Source: Actinomycetes bacterium (lineage in GTDB: Bacteria > Actinomycetota > Acidimicrobiia > Acidimicrobiales > RAAP-2). From it: a stretch of DNA of 52,607 nucleotides. The notes beneath the pieces are model-generated. The model did no database searches, was not told the origin of the DNA, and saw only the letters and a program-made list of their open reading frames with translations. This document shows, one piece after another, positions 41,645 to 50,657 of this stretch (positions are counted from its first letter, which is position 1; each line of letters begins with the position of its first letter). The position numbers and the translations under genes were made by a program. The stretch covers positions 282,396 to 335,002 of the forward strand of contig JAJYBR010000002.1 in assembly GCA_021778895.1 (NCBI GenBank), read 5' to 3'.

Positions 41645-43849
41645 ATGACCACCCTGATCCCCACCACCACGGATGCCGCAGGCACCGCGAGCCGCCACGT
41701 CACCGTCCTGGTCGACCGCTGCGCGGGCTGCCAGGAATGCGTGATCCGCTGCCCCGCCGGGGCGCTCTCGATGGAGCCGGTCACGTGGACCGCGATCGCA
41801 GACGATGCGGCGTGCGTGGGCTGCCGCCAGTGCGAGCGCGTGTGCCCGTTCTCGGCCATCGTCGTCGAGGGGCCCCTGGCGGTCGCGGACCGCTACGACC
41901 CGCCGCTGCACCACCCGGTGGAGCTGCGCGGCAACGTCGAGGAGACCCGCCGCGGCTACGACACCTGGGACGAAGTCGTCGCCGAGGCGACGCGCTGCCT
42001 GACGTGCCCGGACCCCACCTGCGTGCGCGGGTGCCCGGCGCACAACGACATCCCCCAGTTCGTGGCCGCGGTGCGCGAGCGCGACCTGGACCGGGCCCAC
42101 GCCATCTTGCAGCGCACCACGGTGCTGCCCGACGCGTGCTCGCGCGTGTGCAACCAGGCCGCCCAGTGCGAGGGCGCCTGCACGTGGTCGCTGGCCGGCG
42201 GCGTGCCCGTCGCCATCGGCCGCATCGAGCGATTCATCGCCGACCACGCCCCCGTGCCGCCGCCCGTGGTGCCCGCACCCGTGACCGATCCCCTGTCGGT
42301 CGGCATCATCGGGGCCGGGCCAGCGGGCCTCGGTGCGGCCTTCGATCTCGTCGAGGCGGGCGCGCACGTGACCGTCTACGAGCGCGAGGCCCAGCCGGGC
42401 GGCCTGCTGCTGTGGGGGATGCCGGACTTCACGTTGCCCGACGAGGTGGCGACGCGCCCGTGGACCCAGCTGGTGGCCGCCGGGGTGGACCTGCGCTGCT
42501 CGACGCCGATCCCGGCCGACGCGCTCGACCACCTGCTGAGCGTGCACGACGCCGTCGTCGTGGCCAACGGCGCCGGCGTGCCGATCCGCCTGCCGGTGCC
42601 CGGGGCCGACCTGGAGGGCGTCGTGGACGCCACGCACTTCCTCCAGGGCTCCAAGGACGCGCTGATGCCCGGGGGCGACGTCGTCGCCTGGCGCAGCGCG
42701 CTCGGGGTCGACCACCAGCGCGACCCCCACGTCCTGGTGCTGGGGGCCGGCAACACGGCCATGGACGTCGCGCGCATGGCGCGGCGCCTGGGCCTGGCCG
42801 CCACCTGCGTCGACTGGCTCGACGAGCGCTTCGCCCTGGCGCGCCCCGACGAGCTGGCTGAGGCCCGCGCCGAGGGCGTCGAGGTGCTCTTCTCTCGCAC
42901 GCTGACCGAGCTCGGCGGCACGGTCCGCGTGAGCCGGGCCCGGCTGGCCCACACCACCCAGCGCGAGCGCACGACGCCGCCCACGGTGCTGGCCGACCAG
43001 ACCGACGACCTCGAGGTCGACCTGGTCGTGATGGCCATGGGCTACCGCCTGGACGGCGCCTACCGCGAGGCCGTGGCCAGTGCGCCGATCACCAAGCGCG
43101 CCGGGATCCACCCCCACGGACGCTGGCGCGCCAGCGGGCTGCTGGCCAACCCGGCCTCGGCCTACAACCACCACACCGAGGTCGGCAGCCTGTCGCTCGA
43201 CCGCGAAGTGGGCCTGTGGGCCGCGGCCGCACCGCGCCGCGAGCGACTGTGGTTCGCCGGTGACGCGCTGACCGGACCGGGAACCGTGGTCGAGGCCATG
43301 GCCCAGGGGCGGCGCGCGGCCCGGGCGATCATCGACGCCGCGCCGACCCGTCCCGACCGATCACTGGGTGCCGGGGCCCACGGGCCACGGGTCCTCGTGG
43401 TCTACGCGTCCTCGGGTGGCACGACGCGCGACCTGGCCCAGCGCCTGAGCGACCAGCTCGGCGGCCAGGGGGCGCACGCGACGGTGCGCTCGGTCGCCGA
43501 GGTGCTGCCCGTCGACCTGGCGCACGCCGATGCCCTGGTGCTCGCGACCTGGGTCGAGGGCCTCGTCGTCGCCCGGGTGCGGGCCGCAAGCGCGATGCGC
43601 GCGTTCGTCGGACGGCTCGACACGCTGGGCGGCCGGCCGGTCGCGCTGGCCGCCACCTACGGGGTGAACCCGCGGGGGGCGCTCAGCGAGCTGGCCGCGC
43701 AGGTCGAGGCCCACGGCGGCGTCGTCGTGGCCACCGAGTCCTTCGGGCCCCGCGAGCGCGGCACCTCGCGCGTGCGCCCCTCCAAGGTCGAGGCGTTCGC
43801 CAACCGGATTGCCGCCCACGTGGTGCGCCGCATCCCGGTGACCAGCTAG
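41645..43849 (+). CDS. Ferredoxin / GltD-like flavoprotein / flavodoxin fusion
   Basis: The 734-residue protein joins three redox modules. Residues 20-75 form a 2x[4Fe-4S] ferredoxin (Cys26/29/32/36 and 57/60/63/67). Residues 100-575 resemble the glutamate-synthase small subunit, with two more cluster motifs (Cys118/121/126/130 and 165/169/175/179), an FAD site GIIGAGPAGLG at 220 and an NAD(P) site LGAGNTAMD near 367. Residues 583-730 form a flavodoxin-like domain with an FMN loop (YASSGGTTRD). No glutamate-synthase large subunit is near, so a glutamate role is unlikely. It should shuttle electrons between NAD(P)H, ferredoxin-type clusters and FMN, probably with the polyferredoxin encoded 8 nt upstream. 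Confidence 0.88.
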   Translation: MTTLIPTTTDAAGTASRHVTVLVDRCAGCQECVIRCPAGALSMEPVTWTAIADDAACVGCRQCERVCPFSAIVVEGPLAVADRYDPPLHHPVELRGNVEETRRGYDTWDEVVAEATRCLTCPDPTCVRGCPAHNDIPQFVAAVRERDLDRAHAILQRTTVLPDACSRVCNQAAQCEGACTWSLAGGVPVAIGRIERFIADHAPVPPPVVPAPVTDPLSVGIIGAGPAGLGAAFDLVEAGAHVTVYEREAQPGGLLLWGMPDFTLPDEVATRPWTQLVAAGVDLRCSTPIPADALDHLLSVHDAVVVANGAGVPIRLPVPGADLEGVVDATHFLQGSKDALMPGGDVVAWRSALGVDHQRDPHVLVLGAGNTAMDVARMARRLGLAATCVDWLDERFALARPDELAEARAEGVEVLFSRTLTELGGTVRVSRARLAHTTQRERTTPPTVLADQTDDLEVDLVVMAMGYRLDGAYREAVASAPITKRAGIHPHGRWRASGLLANPASAYNHHTEVGSLSLDREVGLWAAAAPRRERLWFAGDALTGPGTVVEAMAQGRRAARAIIDAAPTRPDRSLGAGAHGPRVLVVYASSGGTTRDLAQRLSDQLGGQGAHATVRSVAEVLPVDLAHADALVLATWVEGLVVARVRAASAMRAFVGRLDTLGGRPVALAATYGVNPRGALSELAAQVEAHGGVVVATESFGPRERGTSRVRPSKVEAFANRIAAHVVRRIPVTS

Positions 43850-44775
43850 GGCCGCGCCCCGTCCTGCTCGAAGGCCGTGGCCAGGCGGCGCAGGAACGAG
43901 CGGACGGTCGCGCGCGCCAGGCGGGACAGGCCGGCCTCGTCCAGGGCGTGGCCGGCGCGTCCCAGCGGCGGGCGGTACCGCCCGTCCAGCGTGAGTTCGC
44001 AGCGGTCCGGGTCGAGCTCGGCCACCTGCAGCGTGCCGACCAGGCGCGGGAAGAGTCCGGCCGGTCCGGTCGCCTCCCACTGGAGGGGGATCGCCACGCC
44101 CTCCTCGGTCGTGACGGGCTCGCCCAGGTGCACGGCCACGGTCTTGGCCAGCCAGCCCCGCGACCCGGGTCCCACGCGCACGACCATGGACTCGGCGTCG
44201 TCGCGGGCCGCGTCCAGGTGCGGGATCAGCCAGGCACCGCCGGTGAGGCGCTGGGCCACGGCGTCGGCCGGTCGCTCGACGTGCACGGTGTCGCGCACGT
44301 CGATGGACTCGGAGCCGGCGTGGCGGTGGCCGATCACGTTGTAGGTGCCCGCGGTGATCATGCGGTCCCGCTCGACCAGGGTGGCCAAGGTGGCCTCGGC
44401 CAGCTCGGTGCGCAGGGCCGCGGTGGCCTTGGACCAGGTCTCGTGGACCGGGCAGACGGTCTCCCACTGGCAGGGCTCGTCGCCCAGCACGCAGGTGTCG
44501 GTCTCCAAGGAGCCCTCGCCGGCCTCGACGACCTCGAGCAGGGTGATCTCGCCGGGCGGGCGGGTGAGGCGATAACCCCCGTTGGCCCCGAAGTACGAGG
44601 TGGCAATCCCCGCCTGGACCAGGTCACCGAGGATCTGGGAGACGAAGGTGCGCGGCACGCCCATTTCGACGGACACCTGGCGCAGTTTGGTGGGCTGATC
44701 GGCTCCGAAGTGCGTGGCCAGGCAGATCGCCGAGCGCACCACGTAGTCGCCACGCTTGGACAACTTGACCCTCAC
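43846..44775 (-). CDS. Rrf2-family regulator fused to a START/SRPBCC-like domain
   Basis: The 309-residue protein begins with an Rrf2 winged helix (LSKRGDYVVRSAICLA...VPRTFVSQILGDLVQAG) and the three-Cys loop that binds an iron-sulfur cluster in IscR, NsrR and RsrR: here Cys95-x6-Cys102-x5-Cys108, plus His111. The last 150 residues (from RDTVHVERPADAVAQRL) resemble a START/SRPBCC domain, which Rrf2 proteins normally lack. TAGTGT 6 nt before the GTG indicates a leaderless mRNA. It converges on the flavoprotein gene (4-bp overlap) and may sense NO, iron-sulfur or redox state for that operon. Confidence 0.85.
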   Translation of the reverse strand: MRVKLSKRGDYVVRSAICLATHFGADQPTKLRQVSVEMGVPRTFVSQILGDLVQAGIATSYFGANGGYRLTRPPGEITLLEVVEAGEGSLETDTCVLGDEPCQWETVCPVHETWSKATAALRTELAEATLATLVERDRMITAGTYNVIGHRHAGSESIDVRDTVHVERPADAVAQRLTGGAWLIPHLDAARDDAESMVVRVGPGSRGWLAKTVAVHLGEPVTTEEGVAIPLQWEATGPAGLFPRLVGTLQVAELDPDRCELTLDGRYRPPLGRAGHALDEAGLSRLARATVRSFLRRLATAFEQDGARP

Positions 44776-44807
44776 GGCGCCACACTACCGGCGCGTGTGC
44801 GCGCTGA

Positions 44808-45020
44808 TCAGGCGATGTCGGCACCGTGCGGCGGGCGGGCGGGCACCGGGGCGAGCAGGTCGGCCAAGAAGGCGTCGAGCTCCTCGGCGCGCCGCCGATC
44901 GTCGCGCGCGGCCCGCAGTGTCCGGGCACTCGCCAGCGCCGCCCCGCCGGCGAAGACGCCGAGGACCAGCAGCGACGCCACGATGGCGCCCGCGACGAGA
45001 ACACCGAGAAATTCGGCCAT
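44808..45020 (-). CDS. Small single-pass membrane protein (70 residues)
   Basis: The protein has one hydrophobic helix (about residues 5-32, rich in Val, Ala, Leu and Gly) and a charged C-terminal helix (ARDDRRRAEELDAFLADLL). The amphipathic tail looks genuine, but no good ribosome-binding site or -10 is placed before the ATG. It lies between the Rrf2 gene and ccr. The function is unknown. Confidence 0.48.
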   Translation of the reverse strand: MAEFLGVLVAGAIVASLLVLGVFAGGAALASARTLRAARDDRRRAEELDAFLADLLAPVPARPPHGADIA

Positions 45021-45139
45021 GCATCCATGGTGGCGGCCGCGCTCGTCGAGGGGAACCCAGGATCCACCTACGCACCACGGAGCAATGGCCGAGACGACCG
45101 CGAGGATTCACGGGGATGGGCGCCTCGCGCGCGGCCCGC

Positions 45140-45145
45140 TAATCT
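45140..45145 (+). promoter_or_regulatory. Leaderless -10 element of ccr-epi
   Basis: TAATCT ends 6 nt before the ATG of ccr, matching the spacing at other leaderless genes in the window. Confidence 0.55.
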
Positions 45146-45151
45146 TCGCCA

Positions 45152-46495
45152 ATGGAACTGCTCGATGCGGTGCGCGCCGGGGCCGACGCGGCCACGCTGG
45201 CCGAGACGCCCCTGCCGACCACCACCCGCGCGGTGTACGTCGAGCGCCGCGACCAAGACATCTTCGCGGGACGGGCCACCCGCGACAAGGACCCCCGCGA
45301 GAGCCTGCACGTGGGCGAGGTGCCGCTGCCCGAGTACGCGCCCGACGAGGTGGTGGTCGTCGTCATGGCCTCCTCGCTCAACTTCAACACCGTGTGGACC
45401 AGCATCTTCGAGCCGGTGCCGACCTTCGGGTTCCTCGACCGCCTGGGCCGCGAGAGCCGCTGGGGGGCGCGCCACGCCCAGGACTTCCACGTCGTGGGCT
45501 CCGACGCGGCCGGGATCGTCGTGCGCGTGGGCTCGGCGGTGCGCAACTGGAAGCCGGGCGACGAGGTCACCATCCAGTGCAACTACGTCGACGACCAGGA
45601 CCCCTCCAGCCACGACGACTCGATGCTGGCCGACAACCAGCGCATCTGGGGCTTCGAGACCAACTTCGGGGGGCTGGCCGACGTCACGATCGTCAAGGCC
45701 AACCAGCTGATGCCCAAGCCGACCCACCTGACCTGGGAGGAGGCGGCGGTCAACGCGCTGTGCAACTCGACCGCCTACCGGATGCTGGTCTCGCGCAACG
45801 GCGCCCCCGTCACCCAGGGCGACAAGGTCCTCATCTGGGGCGCGTCGGGAGGCATCGGCTCCTTCGCCGTCCAGCATGTCCTCAACTCGGGTGGCGTGCC
45901 CATCGGGGTCGTGTCCTCGGAGGCCAAGGCCCACACCCTGCACGAGCTGGGGTGCCGCTACGTTCTCAACCGGGCCGAGCGGGACTACCGGTTCTGGAAG
46001 GACGAGCACACCCAGGACGAGTCCGAGTGGCGCCGCCTGGGCCGCGACATCCGCGACCTGGTGGGCGAGGACCCCGACATCGTCTTCGAGCACCCCGGGC
46101 GCTCGACCATGGGGGCCAGCGTCTTCGTGGCCCGGCGCGGCGGGACGATCGTCACCTGCGCGGCCACCTCGGGCTACATGGTCGAGTACGACAACCGGCA
46201 CCTGTGGATGCGCCTCAAGACCATCCGGGGCTCCCACTTCTCCAACTACCGCGAGGCCTGGGACGCCAACCAGGCCATCGTCGAGGGCCGGGTCGTGCCG
46301 CCCCTGTCGGCGGTCTTCCCCCTGGAGCGCACCGGCGAGGCGACCTACGAGATGCACCACAACCGCCACGAGGGCAAGATCGGCATCCTGTGCGCGGCCG
46401 AGCGCGAGGGGCTCGGCATCACGGACCCCGAGCGCCGAGCGGCGGTGGGCGAGGACCGCCTGACGATCTTTCGCCGACACGACCGGGAGGCCTGA
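45152..46495 (+). CDS. ccr: Crotonyl-CoA carboxylase/reductase
   Basis: This MDR-family enzyme reductively carboxylates crotonyl-CoA to ethylmalonyl-CoA with NADPH and CO2, the defining step of the ethylmalonyl-CoA pathway. The 447 residues equal the length of characterised actinobacterial enzymes. Conserved marks are SSLNFNTVW (Asn79), the IWGFETNFGG segment (Phe168, Glu169), WGASGGIGSFAVQ for NADPH, and RGSHFSNYREAW (His362). These positions appear equivalent to the CO2-pocket residues Asn81, Phe170, Glu171 and His365 of the Kitasatospora setae enzyme. The stop overlaps the epimerase start (TGATG). It heads the pathway cluster. Confidence 0.95.
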   Translation: MELLDAVRAGADAATLAETPLPTTTRAVYVERRDQDIFAGRATRDKDPRESLHVGEVPLPEYAPDEVVVVVMASSLNFNTVWTSIFEPVPTFGFLDRLGRESRWGARHAQDFHVVGSDAAGIVVRVGSAVRNWKPGDEVTIQCNYVDDQDPSSHDDSMLADNQRIWGFETNFGGLADVTIVKANQLMPKPTHLTWEEAAVNALCNSTAYRMLVSRNGAPVTQGDKVLIWGASGGIGSFAVQHVLNSGGVPIGVVSSEAKAHTLHELGCRYVLNRAERDYRFWKDEHTQDESEWRRLGRDIRDLVGEDPDIVFEHPGRSTMGASVFVARRGGTIVTCAATSGYMVEYDNRHLWMRLKTIRGSHFSNYREAWDANQAIVEGRVVPPLSAVFPLERTGEATYEMHHNRHEGKIGILCAAEREGLGITDPERRAAVGEDRLTIFRRHDREA

Positions 46496-46911
46496 TGGAG
46501 CCGCTGCTGGAGGAGATCGACCACGTGGCCATCGCCGTGCGCGACCTGGACGCGGCCGTCGCGTGGTACGAGGCGACCTTCGGGGCCCGGGTCGTGCACC
46601 GCGAGGTCGTCGAGAGCGACGGGGTGGCCGAGGCGCTGATCGCGGTCGCCGACAGCTACGTGCAACTGCTCACGCCGACCCGGGCGGACTCGCCGGTCGG
46701 GCGCTTCCTCGAGGCGCGCGGCGAGGGGCTCCACCACGTCGGCTACCGGGTCGCCGACTGCGCGGCGGCGCTCGCCGCGGTGGTGGCCCAGGGCGGCCAG
46801 GTCCTCGACGAGGCGCCGCGGCCCGGGTCGCGGGGGACCCTCGTCGCCTTCGTGCATCCCCGCGCCGCCTTCGGCACGCTGATCGAGTTGGTGCAGGAGG
46901 CCGCGCCCTGA
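46495..46911 (+). CDS. epi: Ethylmalonyl-CoA/methylmalonyl-CoA epimerase
   Basis: The 138-residue vicinal-oxygen-chelate protein has the family pattern: IDHVAIAVRDLDAAVAWYE, a metal-binding Glu/Gln in the middle, LHHVGYRV and LIELVQ. Epimerases of this type interconvert the 2R and 2S forms of both methylmalonyl-CoA and ethylmalonyl-CoA, serving ecm and mcm. The ATG overlaps the ccr stop by one base, so the two are translationally coupled and belong to one pathway. Confidence 0.9.
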   Translation: MEPLLEEIDHVAIAVRDLDAAVAWYEATFGARVVHREVVESDGVAEALIAVADSYVQLLTPTRADSPVGRFLEARGEGLHHVGYRVADCAAALAAVVAQGGQVLDEAPRPGSRGTLVAFVHPRAAFGTLIELVQEAAP

Positions 46912-46951
46912 CATCGACGCGGTGTTGCCGGGGTGGGTAGCCTGACCGGCT

Positions 46952-48508
46952 ATGGAACACACGATGGCTGACCGCCTGGCCGATCTCGAGGAGCGCCGGC
47001 GCCAGGCCCGCGCCGCGGGCGGGAACGCCGCCATCGAGCGTCACCACGCCAAGGGCAAGATGACCGCGCGCGAGCGCATCGAGTACCTGCTCGACGAGGG
47101 GACCTTCACCGAGCTCGACATGCTGAGCCGGCACGGGGCCTCGGGGATGGGTCTGGAGGACAGCCGCCCCTACACCGACGGCGTGATCACCGGGTTCGGC
47201 CAGATCGACGGGCGCCGGGTGTGCGTGTTCTCCCAGGACTTCACCGTCTTCGGCGGGGCCCTCGGGGAGACCCACGGCGCCAAGATCCACAAGATCATGG
47301 ACCTGGCGCTGGCGACCGGGGTGCCGGTCATCGGCCTCAACGACGGGGCGGGGGCCCGCATCCAAGAGGGCGTGGCCGCGCTGAACGCCTACGGCGGGAT
47401 CTTCCGGCGCAACGCCACGGCCTCGGGAGTGGTGCCCCAGGTCTCGGTGATCCTGGGCCCGTGCGCCGGCGGGGCCGTCTACTCGCCGGCCCTGACCGAC
47501 TTCGTCGTGATGGTCAAGGACACCAGCCACATGTTCATCACCGGCCCCGACGTCGTGCGCACGGTCACCGGCGAGGTCGTGACCCTGGAGGAGCTCGGCG
47601 GCGCCCAGACCCACGCCACCAAGTCGGGCGTGGCCAATTTCGTGCTGGCCGACGAGCGCGCCGCCCTCGACGAGGTCCGCTACCTCCTGTCGTTCCTGCC
47701 CTCCAACAACCTGGAGGAGGCCCCGCTGGTCGCCACCGCGGACCCGGCCGACCGGGTGTGCGAGGACCTGCGCACGCTGCTGCCCACGTCGTCCAACCAG
47801 CCCTACGACATGAAGAAGGTGATCACCAGCATCGTCGACGACGGCGACTACCTCGAGGTCCACGCCGGATGGGCCCAGCAGATCACCTGCGGCTTCGCGC
47901 GCGTGGGCGGCCACAGCGTGGGGATCGTGGGCAACCAGCCGGCGGTCCTGGCCGGGGTCCTCGACATCGACTCGAGTGAGAAGGCGGCGCGCTTCGTGCG
48001 CACCTGCGACGCCTTCAACGTGCCCATCATCTCGCTGGTCGACGTGCCCGGCTTCATGCCCGGGACCGACCAGGAGTACGGCGGGATCATCCGCCACGGC
48101 GCGAAGCTGCTCTACGCGTTCTGCGAGGCGACCGTCCCGCGCATCGGGATCATCACGCGCAAGGCCTACGGCGGCGCCTACGTCGTCATGAACTCCAAGT
48201 CCATCGGCGCCGACCTGGTCTTCGCCTGGCCGACGGCCGAGCTGGCCGTCATGGGCTCCTCGGGCGCCGTCGAGATCGTCTACCGGCGCGACCTGGCCGA
48301 GGCCGACGACCCGGCCCGCCGGCGCGCCGAGCTGGTCGACGAGTACGAGGAGCGCTACGCCACGCCCTACATCGCGGCCGAGCGCGGCTTCGTCGACGAC
48401 GTCATCGACCCGGCCGACACCCGCCGGGTGCTGGTGCGTTCGCTCGAGCTGCTGCGGGCCAAGCGCGAGGACCTGCCCAAGCGCAAGCACGGGAACGTCC
48501 CCCTGTGA
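46952..48508 (+). CDS. pccB: Propionyl-CoA carboxylase beta (carboxyltransferase) subunit
   Basis: The 518-residue carboxyltransferase moves CO2 from biotin to propionyl-CoA, giving methylmalonyl-CoA. Features include [13 protein letters not shown], the oxyanion-hole loops [11 protein letters not shown] and [12 protein letters not shown], and the second-half [16 protein letters not shown] and [11 protein letters not shown]. In the ethylmalonyl-CoA pathway it processes propionyl-CoA made from beta-methylmalyl-CoA cleavage. The alpha (biotin) subunit is not in the window. Its stop overlaps the start of the tiny epsilon-like gene. TAGCCT at 46938, 8 nt before the ATG, is a near-leaderless -10. 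Confidence 0.93.
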   Translation: MEHTMADRLADLEERRRQARAAGGNAAIERHHAKGKMTARERIEYLLDEGTFTELDMLSRHGASGMGLEDSRPYTDGVITGFGQIDGRRVCVFSQDFTVFGGALGETHGAKIHKIMDLALATGVPVIGLNDGAGARIQEGVAALNAYGGIFRRNATASGVVPQVSVILGPCAGGAVYSPALTDFVVMVKDTSHMFITGPDVVRTVTGEVVTLEELGGAQTHATKSGVANFVLADERAALDEVRYLLSFLPSNNLEEAPLVATADPADRVCEDLRTLLPTSSNQPYDMKKVITSIVDDGDYLEVHAGWAQQITCGFARVGGHSVGIVGNQPAVLAGVLDIDSSEKAARFVRTCDAFNVPIISLVDVPGFMPGTDQEYGGIIRHGAKLLYAFCEATVPRIGIITRKAYGGAYVVMNSKSIGADLVFAWPTAELAVMGSSGAVEIVYRRDLAEADDPARRRAELVDEYEERYATPYIAAERGFVDDVIDPADTRRVLVRSLELLRAKREDLPKRKHGNVPL

Positions 48509-48690
48509 GCGGGCTGCGACCCCGGCCGGGTCCCAGTGCCACCGAGCTGGCTGTGGTCGCCGCAGCGCTGGCGCTCAGCGCGGCGCCGGCACCGGCCGCG
48601 GCCCGGCCGGCGACACCGGCGTGGCGTTTCTCGGGGCGCTGGTTCCGCGCCGGCCGCTACGACCTGCGCCGGCCGGTGCGGCGCGTCTAG
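48505..48690 (+). CDS. accE: Acyl-CoA carboxylase epsilon-like subunit
   Basis: The 61-residue protein begins at a GTG overlapping the pccB stop. An Ala-rich helix ([13 protein letters not shown]) is followed by a Pro/Ala linker and a Trp/Arg-rich tail ([16 protein letters not shown]). Actinobacterial AccE/PccE proteins have this helix-linker-tail plan directly after a carboxyltransferase gene and stabilise the alpha-beta complex. Sequence identity in this family is low, so the call relies on position and layout. The stop codon overlaps that of the convergent ecm gene. Confidence 0.72.
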   Translation: MSGLRPRPGPSATELAVVAAALALSAAPAPAAARPATPAWRFSGRWFRAGRYDLRRPVRRV

Positions 48691-50657
48691 CGCTGCGGGG
48701 CCCGCTCGACCAGGGAGATCAGGTCGGCGATGATCGCGCCGATCTCGTAGTCCTTGGGCGTGTAGACGGCGGCGACGCCCTGGGCGCGCAGGCGCTCGGC
48801 GTCGGCGGCAGGCACGATCCCGCCCACGACCACCGGGACGTCGACGCCGTTGGCGCGCAGGTCGGCCAGCACCCGGGGCACCAGCGTGAGGTGCGAGCCC
48901 GACAGCAGCGACAGGCCCACCAGGTCGACGTCCTCGTCGCGCGCGGCGGCCGCGATCTCGGCCGGGGTCAGGCGGATCCCTTGGTAGACGACCTCGAAGC
49001 CGGCGTCGCGCGCCGCCACGGCGATCTGCTCGGCCCCGTTGGAGTGCCCGTCCAGGCCCGGCTTGGCGACCAGCAGGCGCGGCGGCGCGCCGCGCGTCGC
49101 GGCCAGGGCCGCCACCCGGGCGTGCAACTCGGCGAAGGCCGGGCCGCGCCCGCCGATCCCGCCGCGCACCCCGGTGGGGGCGCGGTACTCGCCGAAGACC
49201 TCGCGCAAGGTGTCGGCCCACTCGCCCGTCGTCCCGCCGGCACGCGCCAGGGCGAGGGAGGGCTCCATGATGTTGTCGGCGGGGTCGGCGCTGGCCGCCA
49301 CCCGGGCCAGCTCGGTGCGCGCGGCGGCGACCGCCGCCTCGTCGCGCCCCGCGCGCCACGCGCGCACGTCGGCCGCCAGCCGGTCCTCGACGGCGGGGTC
49401 GACGGTCATGATCGCCGACCCCAAGTCGGCCGTGAGGGGCGACCCGGCGGTCTCGGTGAAGCGGTTCACGCCGACGACGACCTGGTCGCCGCGCTCGATC
49501 CGGGCGACCCGGGCCGACTGGCTGGCCACGAGCCGGGCCTTCAGCTCGTCGATCGCGGCGAAGGCGCCGCCGAGGGCCAGCACCTCGTCGAGCTCGTCGC
49601 GCGCCGCGGCCATCAGCTCGTGGGTCTTGGACTCCATCACGACCGAGCCGGCGAACAGGTCGGGGTAGTCGAGCAGGTCGCTCTCGTAGGCCAGCACCTG
49701 CTGGATCCGCAGGCTCCACTGCTGGTCCCACGGTCGGGGCAGGCCGAGGGCCTCGTTCCAGGCGGGCAGCTGGATGGCCCGCGCGCGGGCGTCGGCCGAC
49801 AGGGTCACCCCGAGCAGCTCGAGCACGATGCGGGCCACGTTGTTCTCGGGCTGCTGCTCGGTCAGGCCCAGCGAGTTGACCTGGACGCCGTAGCGGAAGC
49901 GCCGCAGGACCGGGTCGTCGACGCCGTAGCGGGTGCGGCAGATCTCGTCCCACAGCGCCGTGAAGGCCCGGACCTTGGCCACCTCCTCGACGAAGCGCAC
50001 GCCGGCGTTGACGAAGAAGGAGATGCGGCCCACCACGCGGGGCATGGCGGCCGGGGGGACCTTGCCCGAGGCGGCCACGGCGTCCAGCACGTCGATGGCC
50101 GTGGCCAGCGCGTAGGCGATCTCCTGGACCGGGGTGGCACCGGCCTCCTGGAGGTGGTAGCTGCACACGTTGATCGGGTTCCACGCGGGCACCCGGTCGA
50201 TGCCGTAGGCGATCATGTCGACGATGAGGCGGCGCGACGGGTCCGGGGGGAAGATGAAGGTCCCCCGGCTCAGGTACTCCTTGACGATGTCGTTCTGCGT
50301 GGTCCCGGCCAGCACGGCCGGGTCGATGCCCTGCTCCTCGGCCAGGACCAGGTAGAGGGCCCAGAGCCACGCCGCCGTGGCGTTGATCGTCATCGAGGTG
50401 TTCATCTGGCCCAGGGGGATCTCGGCGAACAGCTCGCGCAGGTGGCCCAGGTGCGCGACGGGCACCCCGACCTTGCCGACCTCACCGCGCGCGCTCGGGT
50501 GGTCCGGGTCGTAGCCGGTCTGGGTGGGCAGGTCGAAGGCGATCGAGAGCCCGGTCTGGCCCTTGGCCAGGTTGGCGCGGTAGAGGGCGTTGGAGTCCAC
50601 CGCCGTCGAGTGGCCCGAGTAGGTGCGCATCACCCAGGGTCGTCGGGCCTCGCTCAT
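48687..50657 (-). CDS. ecm: Ethylmalonyl-CoA mutase (B12-dependent)
   Basis: The enzyme converts (2R)-ethylmalonyl-CoA to methylsuccinyl-CoA using adenosylcobalamin. In one 656-residue chain it has the TIM-barrel mutase domain and a C-terminal cobalamin domain (DGHSNGAEQ as DxHxxG, then GLSLLSG and VVVGGIVP). The signatures YSGHSTA and FDLPTQTGYDPDH, and the long conserved VCSYHLQEAGATP and LPRPWDQQWSLR, match ethylmalonyl-CoA mutases rather than methylmalonyl-CoA mutase (YAGFSTA, FDLATHRGYD). The start overlaps the hbd stop (ATGA). No cobalamin riboswitch is visible. Methylmalonyl-CoA mutase must be elsewhere. Confidence 0.92.
   Translation of the reverse strand: MSEARRPWVMRTYSGHSTAVDSNALYRANLAKGQTGLSIAFDLPTQTGYDPDHPSARGEVGKVGVPVAHLGHLRELFAEIPLGQMNTSMTINATAAWLWALYLVLAEEQGIDPAVLAGTTQNDIVKEYLSRGTFIFPPDPSRRLIVDMIAYGIDRVPAWNPINVCSYHLQEAGATPVQEIAYALATAIDVLDAVAASGKVPPAAMPRVVGRISFFVNAGVRFVEEVAKVRAFTALWDEICRTRYGVDDPVLRRFRYGVQVNSLGLTEQQPENNVARIVLELLGVTLSADARARAIQLPAWNEALGLPRPWDQQWSLRIQQVLAYESDLLDYPDLFAGSVVMESKTHELMAAARDELDEVLALGGAFAAIDELKARLVASQSARVARIERGDQVVVGVNRFTETAGSPLTADLGSAIMTVDPAVEDRLAADVRAWRAGRDEAAVAAARTELARVAASADPADNIMEPSLALARAGGTTGEWADTLREVFGEYRAPTGVRGGIGGRGPAFAELHARVAALAATRGAPPRLLVAKPGLDGHSNGAEQIAVAARDAGFEVVYQGIRLTPAEIAAAARDEDVDLVGLSLLSGSHLTLVPRVLADLRANGVDVPVVVGGIVPAADAERLRAQGVAAVYTPKDYEIGAIIADLISLVERAPQR

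Noticed and set aside
41645..43849. Glutamate synthase small subunit
   Set aside because: No large-subunit gene is nearby, and the extra ferredoxin and flavodoxin domains plus the polyferredoxin partner point to electron transfer.
48687..50657. Methylmalonyl-CoA mutase
   Set aside because: The single-chain form with YSGHSTA and FDLPTQTGYD and the ccr context fit ethylmalonyl-CoA mutase better.
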